Shown one piece after another: positions 1 to 10,300 of a stretch of 64,000 nt of DNA (the stretch's first letter is position 1; every line of letters begins with the position of its first letter). The stretch covers positions 3,659,501 to 3,723,500 of the forward strand of contig NC_064047.1 in the NCBI RefSeq assembly GCF_932526225.1. Direction: 5' to 3'. The notes beneath the pieces were generated by a model. It had not been told where the DNA came from. It made no database searches and saw only the letters and a list, made by a program, of their open reading frames with translations. A program made the translations under genes and the position numbers. The stretch comes from Nematostella vectensis (lineage: Eukaryota; Cnidaria; Anthozoa; Actiniaria; Edwardsiidae).

Positions 1-867
1 TTGGACTGTGAATAGTACCACTAGGGAAGTTCCAAGTGTTGCCGTGTTGTTAGAGTCTGTTGCCATTTTGTACATTTTGTAAATGTAGCAAGGTTAAGTT
101 TGTAAAACTAGGTGTGCAGAGACCTTGGACGTGTTTAACGAAATGAGCTGATTAATAGAAACCATACAAAAATCGTTTTGTTTGCTTAACTTATTCATTC
201 AGCTTTTACAAAGAAATAAAATATTGAAATGATTGGATCTGAAATTGACACTTGTGTCTTATCTTGAATCTAGCCAAGGGTTGGTTCACTTGCGAAGTGT
301 TATTAAGGTCTTCGCATTTTTATATTTGTGGATGGTACTTAATATAAAATAAACAACTGTCAATTAAATTTGTATTGCTTTTTCAGTAAGTAATTTTCAG
401 TAAAGAATAATCTTTTCAACGTCTTTCTTTGTTTATTTTTTGCGCTTTTATAACTTCAATTCCGATATCTATATATCTACTTTCTCTTTTGGAGTTGAAG
501 CTGTCATGAATATTTTTTGTCACGCGCTCTCAACTTATTTACTAGTTTGCTTTCCCAACGCGGAATTGAATCGCAAGTCAAATCATACCATAGCTGAGTA
601 GATACATTTCTGGATATTGAACATTTATTACCGTAAAACAGACTCGAAGTGAGCTTTTGTATTATGACTGAAATGAAATCTTGAGTTTGGACCCGCTTTT
701 CAGTGTTTTTAAAATCAATCTCTAAAGTGAGAATTTATGTTTGAGTCAAACAGTGCCGAAGGAGGCCTCTCAATATTGGGGGCACAATACAGAAACATTA
801 AGAAAATATGTGGGGGCACGGCCACGCCCCTAATGGCCTTTTCATTATATATTTTTTGAAAATATAC

Positions 868-898
<31 letters not shown>

Positions 899-1570
899 GA
901 TGGGGGGCGTACCCCCCAGTGCCCAACCCCCCTTCTACGACCTTGGTGCGATGACCTTGGATTTTGTCGTTTCATTTAAGGTGAAGAACCCGTGTTTTCG
1001 GTGTCCCACATCGATCGCGTTTACACGTTCAAAGCCGAGTCCAAGGGTGACAGGTAATACAGGTGTTGTCTGATGGTATACGCCTATTTCAAACAACGTT
1101 GCCAGTGTAAATGGAAAATGTCAAATGATAGATTTGCTATCGAAAAATGCAATGGATTTCGTCATTTTTCGTATTGAATACAGGCAAATATAGATAAATT
1201 ATTAAATTGATTTACTTAAAGGCTCTACTCCTACGAATGGTTAATACCCATAGGTACTGGTCGGTCTTGGAACTGCTATTTGTAGTTTCACCATTCGCCA
1301 AATTTGCACCGACGTTTTTTGTGATAGCTGTTTTGTGCTTAATTTAGTGCGGGTTTTTTAATTTTGGAGAGGGATGGCTAATTTCCAATTCACCTTCCTG
1401 CCTCATATAAAGTAAAGCGAAGTGTCGAATATTTTTCAACGCGATGCTATTGATTGTCGAAAGCACATTTTTATTTTATTTTTCAAGTATGTAAGAGCAA
1501 GATACCATGGACACCCGCTGTATGTTCCATTTTACTTTATTTTTTTAATGTATCCTCTTTTTTGTTCTAG
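1..1570. other. Intronic or intergenic sequence upstream of the first recognisable intersectin exon
   Basis: I find no convincing exon here. The stretch contains a TG-repeat followed by a long G-run near 870-900 and a GGGGCACGGCCACGCCCC-type dispersed repeat near 785-835. The rest is AT-rich. It is probably an intron of the intersectin gene, because the exon at 1571 starts with a split codon and so must have an upstream partner outside the recognisable part of the window. Confidence 0.4.
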
Positions 1571-1653
1571 GAATCGATGGATTGAGAAACTCGAGAAAGC
1601 CGCTGAGCACTATATTGAGACTGAGCGATTTATGAGACAAAAGATGCATAGAA
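1571..1653 (+). CDS. ITSN: Intersectin exon: end of PH region and linker
   Basis: The acceptor TTCTAG lies at 1570 and the donor GTGAGT at 1654. The exon encodes [20 protein letters not shown] and a short basic tail, an amphipathic helix typical of the end of the PH domain and the PH-C2 linker in intersectins. It ends in phase 1 and joins in frame to the exon at 2553. Confidence 0.75.
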
Positions 1654-4638
1654 GTGAGTATTTATTATTTGATCAAAAGCATAAACAAAATATAATAAAA
1701 CCTTAAACGGACTCTCTTACGGGGTGACGCGCGCTACCGTGGTCACCAAATTAGACCTAGAATGAGTCCATGCGAGAAATGTACTATTTCGGGCATGACG
1801 AAAAAAATGCGCAATTCTAGATAGAGAAAGAAGACATAATTTCTTACAATGGCAATCGGCTCCTTGTATTCCGGGCCGATTATTAAAACACAAATGACGT
1901 GAGGCCAAAATGCACATACCAATATTTTGGATTTTTAGATATTTTTTTCCTTGATCATCCTTGCGCTATGTATGGGATCAGAGACGAAAAAATCAAATTT
2001 CAATGACACTTTACAAAAGTCGCATTGATTCAAGAAAAGTCAGTTTGATTTTTTTTTTTTTTTGCTATTACTCAATAAGTACTTAGAGAAATTTCCCGCC
2101 TTATTAGATGTGAAATGGGCTTATTTGAAGCGTCATGTCACTATTTGGCTGACGTGAACTTCCTTAGCCAATTAGCGAGACAAAGAAATGCAAACCATGA
2201 CGGATCCTTCTAGTTATGAAAAAGAAGAAAAAATGTGATTCTTGCTTGGTAATTAGCAAAATATAACAAATAGCAAACATATAGCGCGTCGCACTATATG
2301 TATTGGTGTGGCCACGGTAGCGCGCGTCACACTGTAACACGTTGTAGTGGTCACGGTAGCGCGCGTCGCACTATATGATACCCTAAACCTGTGCAATCGA
2401 ATTAATGTGGTAATAAAAACAGTCAAAACGTTCAAACAGTGTTTTAAACACGTCAAAATAAATCTTTATGCTGGCGAGTTATAAAAGTAAGACGCAGTTT
2501 GAAAAACATCTGTGGCTTAGCACATGATTTAGGACATATTTGTTTTCTTCAGCTCGATCTATTCGTACGTCGGGCATCGGCAAACTTGTGGTTACGATAG
2601 TGGAGGGTGTGGATCTCAAGTCATCGGACCCGAGTGGTAAGATCTTATTGCAGAAACCTTAAGTGCAGTAAAAGTAGGCAGAGTTTTAGTTTTTTTTTCT
2701 AGTCAGATGAAAGGCGAATTATTTGACTTCAAAAACAACAAGAAAGTCACAGAATTCGACTCGCTTAAATCATTTTTTTAGAGAAAAATTCACCCTCTGA
2801 CCTTCAAGGAATTTCAAGGGTTTAAATAACAATCATAATAATAGAAACGTTCTCTATAAAATTCTTAATTCTCAAAAAAGGGCTAAACGCTCGAAACGTC
2901 AAAGAAACTACACTGTTTTCACCTAGGCGTAAAACATACAATTTCAACGTTGTGATTTAGGCCTAGTTCAAACATCGTATTATCAATTGGCCATATTCAA
3001 ATGCCAGAAATGCATGCAAACGAATCGAGTCGATTGTCTTATCTTTATTTGCATGCATTTGCATTGAAAACACCTCATGGATAATACGACATTTGAACTT
3101 AGCCTAATTATATGATTTCACCACGCCCACGCAGTCTATCTAGTTATTCTACAGCTTGCCTGTAGTTGTTCTTGTCATAACATGTGCACTGAGTGAGCAT
3201 GTTTCCAGGTATGAGCGATCCGTACTGTGAAGTAAGCATGGGGAGCCAGGAGCACAAGACGCGCGTCTGCCCTCAGACTCTCAACCCGAAATGGAACTCG
3301 ACCATGACCTTCACAGTCAAGGACATGGAGCAAGATGTGCTTTGTATCACAGTGTTCGACAGGGACTTCTTCTCACCAAACGGTAAGGACACTAAATTAG
3401 CCATTACGGCAATTGATCATATCCCTGCCTGCTACTCTTTCTCGGGCTGTTGTGGATGCACGGGTGGCCTAGTGTGTTAGCGCGTCGGCCTCTCACCGCT
3501 GTGGCCCAGGTTCGAATCCTGGCTCAAACCGGGGATTTTTTCCGGGTTCCTGCCTTGAATCGAATTTGTCACAAGTGAGTTGAAGTTATTCTCCCGTGTT
3601 TCCAGTCTTCTCGGATAAGGACACTAAACCGGAGGTCCCGTCTCTTCAAGCTGCACTACATTAACCTGAACCGAAGGGACGTAAAAGAACCACTGGGGGA
3701 CGCAATAAACCCTCTGGCAGTGACCACCCCCAGTGACAGTGCTTACTTACCGAGGAATCGGTCTCCTAGTATTAGCGAAAGCTACCTATAGGAGTAATAA
3801 ATCAAAGTTCAAAGTCAAAGTCAAAGGGCTATTAGTGCTGTAAGAGTGCCTTGTATAACTGGGTTCGACAGGGACTTATCGCTAAACGGTAAGGACACTA
3901 AAGGCCCTGTCACACGTAGACTTTTCGGTTGCAACTTGTCTCGCAAAAAAAAAAAATGTTGCAGGTCGCACGCGCCCTGTCACACGTGTTTTTTCCTGCG
4001 ATTTGAAGCAATTTGTTGCAGAAAGTAGAAGAGCGTTCTACTTTTCATGCGACTTTGAGAAATGCAAAACAAGTTGCAAAAGGTTGTGTAACACGCAAAA
4101 AAAAAAATGCGCGTTCTCGCGAGAGAAAAAAAAAAACGTACGTGTGACGGCCTTAAAGCAGCCATTACGGCAATTGATCATATCCATACCTGCTACCCGT
4201 TCTCGAGCTATTTAGAACTGTACATGCTCTGTCTCACTGGGTTCGACAGGGGTCTACTTTATAGTTTAATTATTGCAAACTATACCAAACTTTTTCATAA
4301 GGGTTGTACTATTAAACCTATGGAAGCAGCCCGGCTGTAACATAAACCAGCTCAAAAAAGGTCCACCTTAAAAGAGTAGAGTTAAGTATAGATTTTTAAA
4401 CAAGGACATATTTTTCTAAAAAGAAGACCACATAGAGCTACATTTATCCTCTTTTATCTTTTTTTTCACAGACATTTGATTGTTTTCTAACCACTGTTTT
4501 ATTTTGCCAGATTTCTTGGGTCGTACGGAAGTCAGTCTTGCAAGTCTGTTAAAGAAAGGCAAGGGACCGTGGCACGAGAGGCTACTTCTACACGAGGTCA
4601 CTACGGGCGAAGTGCTGGTTAAACTGGAGCTACATTGA
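1571..4638 (+). CDS. ITSN: Intersectin, 3' end (end of PH region and C-terminal C2 domain), four exons
   Basis: Intersectin is an endocytic scaffold and Cdc42 exchange factor that ends in DH, PH and C2 domains. Four exons are visible: 1571-1653, 2553-2636, 3209-3382 and 4511-4638, all with GT-AG borders and matching split-codon phases (1/1/1). They encode the end of the PH region ([16 protein letters not shown]), a linker, then the C2 start ([15 protein letters not shown]), the C2 core ([29 protein letters not shown]) and the last strands ([28 protein letters not shown]) followed by TGA. The order and wording match the animal intersectin C-terminus closely. Upstream EH, SH3 and DH exons lie outside the window. 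The gene is convergent with MRPS15. Its last intron-proximal exon end has been partly duplicated into the intron (see findings). Confidence in the family is high; ITSN1 versus ITSN2 does not apply if the organism has a single gene. Confidence 0.9.
1654..2552. other. Intersectin intron
   Basis: No coding potential is evident. The intron holds an inverted-repeat element (1717-2337). The left breakpoint of the large segmental duplication falls near 2494. Confidence 0.6.
1717..2337. mobile_element. Inverted-repeat element (MITE-like) with GC-rich termini
   Basis: The left end contains TGACGCGCGCTACCGTGG (from about 1724). The right end carries its reverse complement (2312-2331). Overall the ends are imperfect terminal inverted repeats of about 26 bp. 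A further copy of the same motif, GGTAGCGCGCGTCGC, lies just outside at 2356-2371. I see no target duplication and no transposase, so the class is unknown. Confidence 0.5.
2553..2636 (+). CDS. ITSN: Intersectin exon: start of C2 domain
   Basis: The acceptor is TTCTTCAG at 2552 and the donor is GTAAGA at 2637. The exon encodes the [20 protein letters not shown] segment, the first C2 beta strand and loop. It is missing from the second copy, where a deletion starts just after its first bases. Confidence 0.85.
2957..3107. mobile_element. Short palindromic MITE-like element
   Basis: The ends read TTAGGCCTAGTTCAAACATC on the left and, reverse-complemented, TTAGGCTAAGTTCAAATGTC on the right, both followed by GTATTAT. 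The centre is also partly palindromic around GCATGCA motifs. It lies in the intron before the C2 core exon. The deletion in the second segmental copy ends inside its right arm. Confidence 0.55.
3209..3382 (+). CDS. ITSN: Intersectin exon: C2 core
   Basis: The acceptor is TTTCCAG at 3208 and the donor is GTAAGG at 3383. The exon encodes [25 protein letters not shown] and [15 protein letters not shown], the most recognisable part of the intersectin C2 domain. Confidence 0.92.
3449..3830 (+). mobile_element. tRNA-derived SINE (tRNA-Glu-like head)
   Basis: The head resembles tRNA-Glu: it has the A-box-like GGTGGCCTAGTG, the anticodon-arm-like GGCCTCTCACCGC and a perfect B box GGTTCGAATCC. An unrelated body follows, and the tail is a short CAAAGT-type repeat (AAAGTTCAAAGTCAAAGTCA). 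The element is flanked by GGGCT on both sides and is cleanly absent at the equivalent site of the second copy (near 53308). It is transcribed by RNA polymerase III in this class and mobilised by a partner LINE; that is family knowledge, not shown here. Confidence 0.8.
3900..4155. mobile_element. MITE-like element with TCACACGTA ends, possibly piggyBac-related
   Basis: The left end reads AAGGCCCTGTCACACGTA. The right end reads, in reverse complement, TTAAGGCCGTCACACGTACG. The right side abuts TTAA, and the left side is TAAA (a possible mutated TTAA target). The inside is purine-rich and has no credible gene. The element also lies in the second segmental copy (53377-53620). Confidence 0.45.
4511..4638 (+). 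CDS. ITSN: Intersectin terminal exon: end of C2 domain and stop
   Basis: The acceptor TTGCCAG lies at 4510. The exon encodes [20 protein letters not shown] and then the strand ending LVKLELH before TGA (4636-4638). It matches the last C2 strands of intersectins, including LLLHEV-TGE. The stop codon lies in the first unit of a 46-bp tandem repeat that continues into the 3' UTR. Confidence 0.9.
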
Positions 4639-5075
4639 CTCACAGGGGACAAGTGACTTGTGGGAGAGGTCATAGTAACATAGGAGCTACAATGGCAAGT
4701 TACGTGCAGGGGGGGATTTTAGTCAAATTGGAGCTACAATGACAAGTTACGCGCAGGGTAGGTCTTAGTCAAGTTAGAGCTGCCGTGACAAGTGACTTAC
4801 AGGGGAGGTCTTAGTCACATTGGAGCTACAATGGCAAGTTACGTGCAGGGGAGATCTTAGTCAAATTGGAGCTGTCGTGACAAGTGACTTGTTGGAGAGG
4901 TCTTAGTCATATTGCAGCTACTGTGATAGTGCCTCCCCGAGAAGGTCTTAGCCTCAAAGGAGAGGTCTAAGTCATATTGGAGCTACCATGACAAGTGACT
5001 CACAGGGGAGGTCTTAGTCATTTTACAGCTTCTGTGACAAGGTGGCTTACAGCTCGCCTTAGTCATCTTTGAGTA
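4626..5075 (+). repeat. 46-bp minisatellite in the intersectin 3' UTR
   Basis: About nine to ten degenerate units start with GGAGCTAC or a variant at roughly 4627, 4684, 4731, 4777, 4823, 4869, 4914, 4979 and 5025. Each contains ACAAGTGACT, CAGGGGAGGTCTTAGTC or close variants. The first unit includes the last coding bases and stop of intersectin. Confidence 0.8.
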
Positions 5076-5440
5076 CTGGTAACACAGGGATGTCTTGTTT
5101 TGTCCATACTATCTTGAGGAAGGCCTCAGAAGAACCATTATTAAGAACCTACAAATGGATAGCTTAACACTATTCACACACTCACAGCCCTAGTGATAGA
5201 TAGACCAGGCGGGAACCACAGAGACCTAACAGTAGACAATATGGACCTTATACAATGATAGCCTCTACAACATTGAACTGGGAATTTGGTGAGGAAAAAG
5301 TAGACCAGGAATTTCTTGCTTTAGAGCTCCATGCCATCTTTCCAGTGCAAACAGTAAAACCATGAAGAACTGAAATATCTGTGGCATGTTTTTTGACTTC
5401 TGACGAATCAGACACAAGAATTCAAACACTGTAAATTATT

Positions 5441-5816
5441 AGAGACATTTAGCATTGCGTTTTCAGTTTTTTATCGCGAATTGCCGTTACCGGTTTGCTG
5501 TTTGACGTACTGGCGAAATCATAGTGTAGCACATTTGGCGGGAAAAAGTGCAAAACATGTGCTCGACTTCAACCAAGCCAAAAAGATTAGTAATAGTAAA
5601 GAATCAAATTATAAAGAACGCTAATTCATGGTTTCTAACATGAGCTCATAAAAAAAAAATGAGGGGAAAACTGCCGAGGTAAATCACTTGCCGCTAGACG
5701 GTGCTCCTGAGATCAAAGCGCGAAACGCAGACTGCAAACTTGACGCAAGGCCTTGTCACGTGCCACCCAGAGGTTTGACGTTTCCGAGAAAAAAAAACGC
5801 AGTGCTAAATGTCTCT
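5441..5816. mobile_element. MITE-like element with AGAGACATTTAGC ends
   Basis: Terminal inverted repeats of about 23 bp begin AGAGACATTTAGCA and continue TGCGTTTT. The flanks show ATT on both sides, consistent with a 3-bp target duplication. No coding capacity is visible. It is present in both segmental copies (second near 54917-55290). Confidence 0.6.
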
Positions 5817-5936
5817 ATTGAGACATCTTTTAATGTGTGAAGAAACATTCTACACATATTTGCAGTGTTCACGGTTTTACTGATTGTGCTAGGTGACAAC
5901 CTATCCTTTGTTTTTAACTCTCAACTGTGAAGGACC

Positions 5937-6046
5937 TACCCTGGTACCAAAGCTTCCAGACTTCTCTTGCCCAGTGACGCTCAGACAAAATGCCGAGACA
6001 AGGGCGGGTAGGAGAGAGAAGTCTGGAGGCCTTGGTACCCAAGGTA
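5937..6046. mobile_element. Mutator-like MITE (110 bp)
   Basis: The termini TACCCTGGTACCAAAGCTTC and (reverse complement) TACCTTGGGTACCAAGGCCT are inverted repeats that extend to CCAGACTTCTCT. The flanks TGAAGGACC and TGAAGGTCC are a 9-bp target duplication with one mismatch. It belongs to the same style of elements as those at 24565, 25242, 33259, 45577, 47660 and 48855. Confidence 0.7.
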
Positions 6047-6448
6047 TGAAGGTCCCACCATCAAAGCAGTATTAAGAAAAGCCCTACTATGGCATAACTT
6101 TTTTCCATCTAAATAAAACTATAGCAACACAATATTACAGACATTTTTAGTCTTGTATGTTTGAACTCTGAGTCAAACTATTTGTGATTTGTATCAATGC
6201 ATCATTTTTTGCAAACATGTTTATTCCTGACCAAAAGTAGAAAACAATAAATGAACAAGTTAAACGGTTTATATTAGAAAAGGTATTTGTTAATTACATA
6301 CAAAATGAATGTACACACAGAGATAACCATAAATGAACAAATTGAAGAAATTTGTTAAATAAAACACAATTGTACATACAAAGTTTTGAGAATAGATTAC
6401 CATGATTATCATCAATTTATCAGCCATTCATTTTTCTTAAAACAACAG

Positions 6449-6616
6449 ACCATCCCAGCTACAGTATAAGCTTGCATGCGCGTTTTTATTGTAACCTACC
6501 TCAACTACCAGAATGCAGCATGCAAATTTTTTAAGCTTGCACCAAACAAAGCGTGTGCTGCATGACGGTAGTTGAGGTAAGTTGAGCGCACGTGCATGCT
6601 TATACCTGGAGTGGCC
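6449..6616. repeat. Long imperfect hairpin, MITE-like
   Basis: The left arm (AGCTTGCATGCGCG, ACCTACCTCAACTACC) pairs with the right arm (GGTAGTTGAGGTAAGTTGAG, CGCACGTGCATGCTTATACC) with a short loop. A transposon relic or a hairpin RNA are both possible. It is conserved in the second segmental copy. Confidence 0.5.
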
Positions 6617-7163
6617 TATTGGCACGGCGAGCAACTTGAAGTATTATTATTTGAATTTTTTTTTAAGGAAACTAAATTGATCTTGAGGACTTCAAAACAC
6701 TAAAAGGCCCACAGTAAATGGCTCTTCTGTTGTGTAACCCTGCCACTTGTGGCGAAAATAAATAAAACTCAAATTTTAAGTAATGGGGGAATGGAAAAAA
6801 TTGTCAATCAATGGCTGTTGTTTTAGGGGGAAGGGAGCAAGCAAGGAGTACAATTTTCTATAAGAAAAATATCTGAATAATTTTTTTAACCACTATCAGT
6901 TTAAGTACATTTTCCTTCCCCACATTGTTTTCCATTTGGTTATGTATTGACTGCAGCACTGATTTGAAACTATAAAAATCTTTCCACGATCAATTTATTT
7001 AATATAAGAAACAGTTTCTTTGGCCTTGAATGGTTCTTACTTTGAGGGTGCTTATTCTAGGCTACAGGTTTTTTTACTGTACTAGGTGTAAGGTTTTAAC
7101 TGTACCCAACTTTTTTTCTCGGCATGAGCTAATTTCTGTGCTCTGTGAAATACATGTCTTTTC

Positions 7164-7394
7164 TCAAGTGATAATTTTCCTGTCCAGGAAGCTCCTCTTC
7201 TCCTTAACTTCCACACCAATCTTAAATTTCCTAAACTTGTACTTATTCCACTTGCTATGAGGGCTTTCTAGCTCAGGTATATTCAGCTCTTGAAGGAGTT
7301 GAAGGTAACCTGGAAAATCCTTGTTTTTTAGATGCTTCAGCTTTTTCTTACGCTGGTCTGTCAGCCAGTGTAGAAACACTTTGTTGTGTTTATC
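7164..7394 (-). CDS. MRPS15: MRPS15 terminal exon, copy 1
   Basis: The acceptor side reads (minus strand) TTGTAG before GATAAACAC. The exon encodes DKHNKVFLHWLTDQRKKKLK and LKNKDFPGYLQLLQELNI, the most conserved uS15 segment, then a lysine/arginine-rich tail and stop. Confidence 0.9.
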   Translation of the reverse strand, partial: DKHNKVFLHWLTDQRKKKLKHLKNKDFPGYLQLLQELNIPELESPHSKWNKYKFRKFKIGVEVKEKRSFLDRKIIT

Positions 7395-10300
7395 CTACAA
7401 GAAAGGTAAAACAATCACAACTGATGGAATCCAACCCACCAGCTGACCATCCTTCTGTTACTTGTTCAAAGAAAAGTCTTCTTTCTAGTGCAGGGACAAA
7501 ATTTTGCATCCCAAATATACAGTACATTACTAAACCCCAAAGAGGCAAAGTTTTTAAACCCTAAAAAAATACAGGCAAAAAAATTAGAACACTTAAAAGA
7601 TATCAAACCTGCTTCCAGGTCATGCCAATATCAGAGCAGCCCTCCCCTCCCCCCTGGGATATCAATACTTACTTTTGGCCTTTCTTTCATGTGTCTTTCA
7701 AGTGTGTTGATCTTCAAAGTCAGTTCAGCAACTAAAAGAAAGTTTACACAGAAATACAAAAACAACTTAACAAAAATGCTGCAAGAAACAAACATGCCAA
7801 TACCTCCCAACGTTTTAGAATGCCCCTAAGAGCCTTAAAACATGAGTAACATTAAATTGACACAATTTAAGTTGTAAAGGACAGAAAGACTGGAGGTTAC
7901 TCTCCTTTCCCCCCACCAAGCTTGGTTTGTGGCAGAGACCTGCATGACTCCATCAAAATCGGCTGCATAGGAGACTAGTCAATTACCAGATCTTTGTGAG
8001 TAGCCTTCATAGTTGTTTTTCACTTCTTGTTCTTCAACTTTTCTCTTCTCAACCTGTAAAATAAAAATTGGAAAATTGGAACTTGCATCATAAGGTTTGG
8101 CCTGGATTTGATTATGTGACTGAAAGCTTAAAGTGAAGAATAACGTAAGATAAAGATTGGGATGCAAGGGTTTTTCGCCATTTTTGTTTGATGTGGAATT
8201 GTGCTAAAAAATGATGTGTATGTGGGATCCAATCCTCATCAAAACTTTTATGTTCCATACCCTGTTCGCATTCTCAAGACTGAAGATTCTTTTCACATTC
8301 TCTGGTGCCCTGAGTACAGAATAAAGAATGAGAGTCAGATAACGTGCATGAGCCAGCCAGACATATTGCAAGTGCATGTGACTTTGTTCTCGAATGAGAG
8401 TCAGATGACTTGAATGAGCCAGCCAGACATATTGCAAGCATAAGTGACTTTGTTCTCGATTGCCTTTTTAAAAGTGTGAGTCTCAATTTCCATGTGTTGA
8501 GTTTTTATATAGGGCTTAAACCAGGCAGCACGCGACCTCGGAGTAATCATCGATTCGAGTTTATCTATGACAAAACATGTCAACAGCATCTGCAAATCAG
8601 CCTACCATTCTATAAGGAACATTGGCAGGATACGGAAATACCTTGACCGCAATAACTGTGAGCAGCTCATTCATGCTTTCATAACTTCAAAACTAGATGC
8701 CTGTAATAGTCTTCTGTCTGGACTCCAAGAAAAAGAAATAGCCAAACTACAGCGTGTTCAGAACTCTGCCGCAAGACTAATCGTTGGTGCTAAGAAGAGG
8801 GACGCCATTACACCCATTCTTAAGGAACTTCACTGGCTACCTGTTGCTTCTAGAATAGACTTTAAAATTCTTACAGTCACACATAAAGCTCTCCACAACC
8901 AGGCTCCTGAATATATCACTGAACTCTTAACACCGTATACGCCATCTCGATCCCTTAGATCTGCTAACAAGAACCTTCTCGTCATTCCTAAATCACGAAC
9001 AAAAACTTATGGGGACAGATCTTTTTCAAACTTTGCAGCTAAATTATGGAACTCCCTCCCCCTACACATTAGAAACACCGACTGTCTCGGCAAATTTAAA
9101 TCGTCTTTAAAGACGTACTTATTTTGTAAGCACTACAATAATTGATTAGTTTTTAACCATTAGAAATATAAGTAGAATAGAGTAGGATGTTTGTAAAGCA
9201 TTGAGATTTTTATAATGCTATATTAAATTATTATTATTATTATTATTGATACTTGGTGCCAGTACGGTATCTTTAATTCTAGGATGGAATGAAATTCACC
9301 TTGATTCGAGTGCATTATTCACTACTATGATGAATATCTGAGTTGCATAGGATTTGTAGCCATTAAAACCACGCAACAGGCAAGCCAACAGACTTTTATA
9401 TGAGCTACATACTTTTTCCCCTTTGGTTTGCAAATTTTAGGAAGTGCAACTGCAACTTGACATACTTACGCTTCAAGCTCTTTGATATTCTCATAACCAC
9501 AAATCCACTTTCTTCCCATGGAAGAGTCTGTTGTTGTTAGGTCATCTATGAAAAGCAATAAACAATTACAAACAAAATTCATAGCGTGTTTAGCCACAGT
9601 TGTCCCCAAGCTGCAGTGGATGTGTTTTGTGTCTGTAAAACCTACGATGAGTAATTGCTTGTTAACATTCAATTGAGTAATTTGAAGAAGTTCAAGGGGT
9701 TACCTACCCAAGTTACCTACCCATTGCATAGTCACTATTTGAGAAGATTGTTAAAAATCTCAAATAATAGAAAAAAGCTGAGAACTTGACCCAAAGTGTT
9801 TACTAATTGAAAAACTAGAAATATTCTTTATTTCTCAGGCATCCATTGCAAGATACAGTAGTGACAAAAAATCCATTCTTTGACTCAAAAGATGTGAGGA
9901 CAGAAAATTGAGTAAATTGTGACGATAACTGCCATGCAGCTCCCAACAAGTGTGACACATGAGTTTTGTATTTGTTACAGAGAAGAAACTACATTTTCAA
10001 CAATTATGGTCTGTTTTATTAAAATAAGCATAATTTTTGCATTGTTTTCACAAATCTGCTGTCTGATAATAGGTTGTAATAGCATCCGATAATAGGTAAA
10101 AAAAACACTATTTGTCATTTAGGTTGTAGTACAAACCTAGGGTGTCCAAAAACAAGTATGACGACCATTCATGAGTAAGAAAAGTTTTTTCATAAACTCG
10201 TTGGAATTCTGAGATGGTAATAACACAAAATATTTAAAAAGAGTAGGAAAACCATGTAAAGCAGAGGATTTTATTTGAAAAAAACAAACTATCATTATGT

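Larger units (their letters stand above)
5076..7163. other. Intergenic stretch between intersectin and MRPS15 (convergent 3' ends)
   Basis: I see no gene. The stretch holds three inverted-repeat elements (5441-5816, 5937-6046, 6449-6616) and AT-rich sequence with candidate polyadenylation signals (AATAAA near 6111, 6248 and 6760). Confidence 0.5.

Noticed and set aside
3193-3480. Reading the intersectin C2 exon as a 95-codon gene of its own
   Set aside because: It continues past a good donor site into intron and SINE; the C2 domain is completed only by splicing to 4511.
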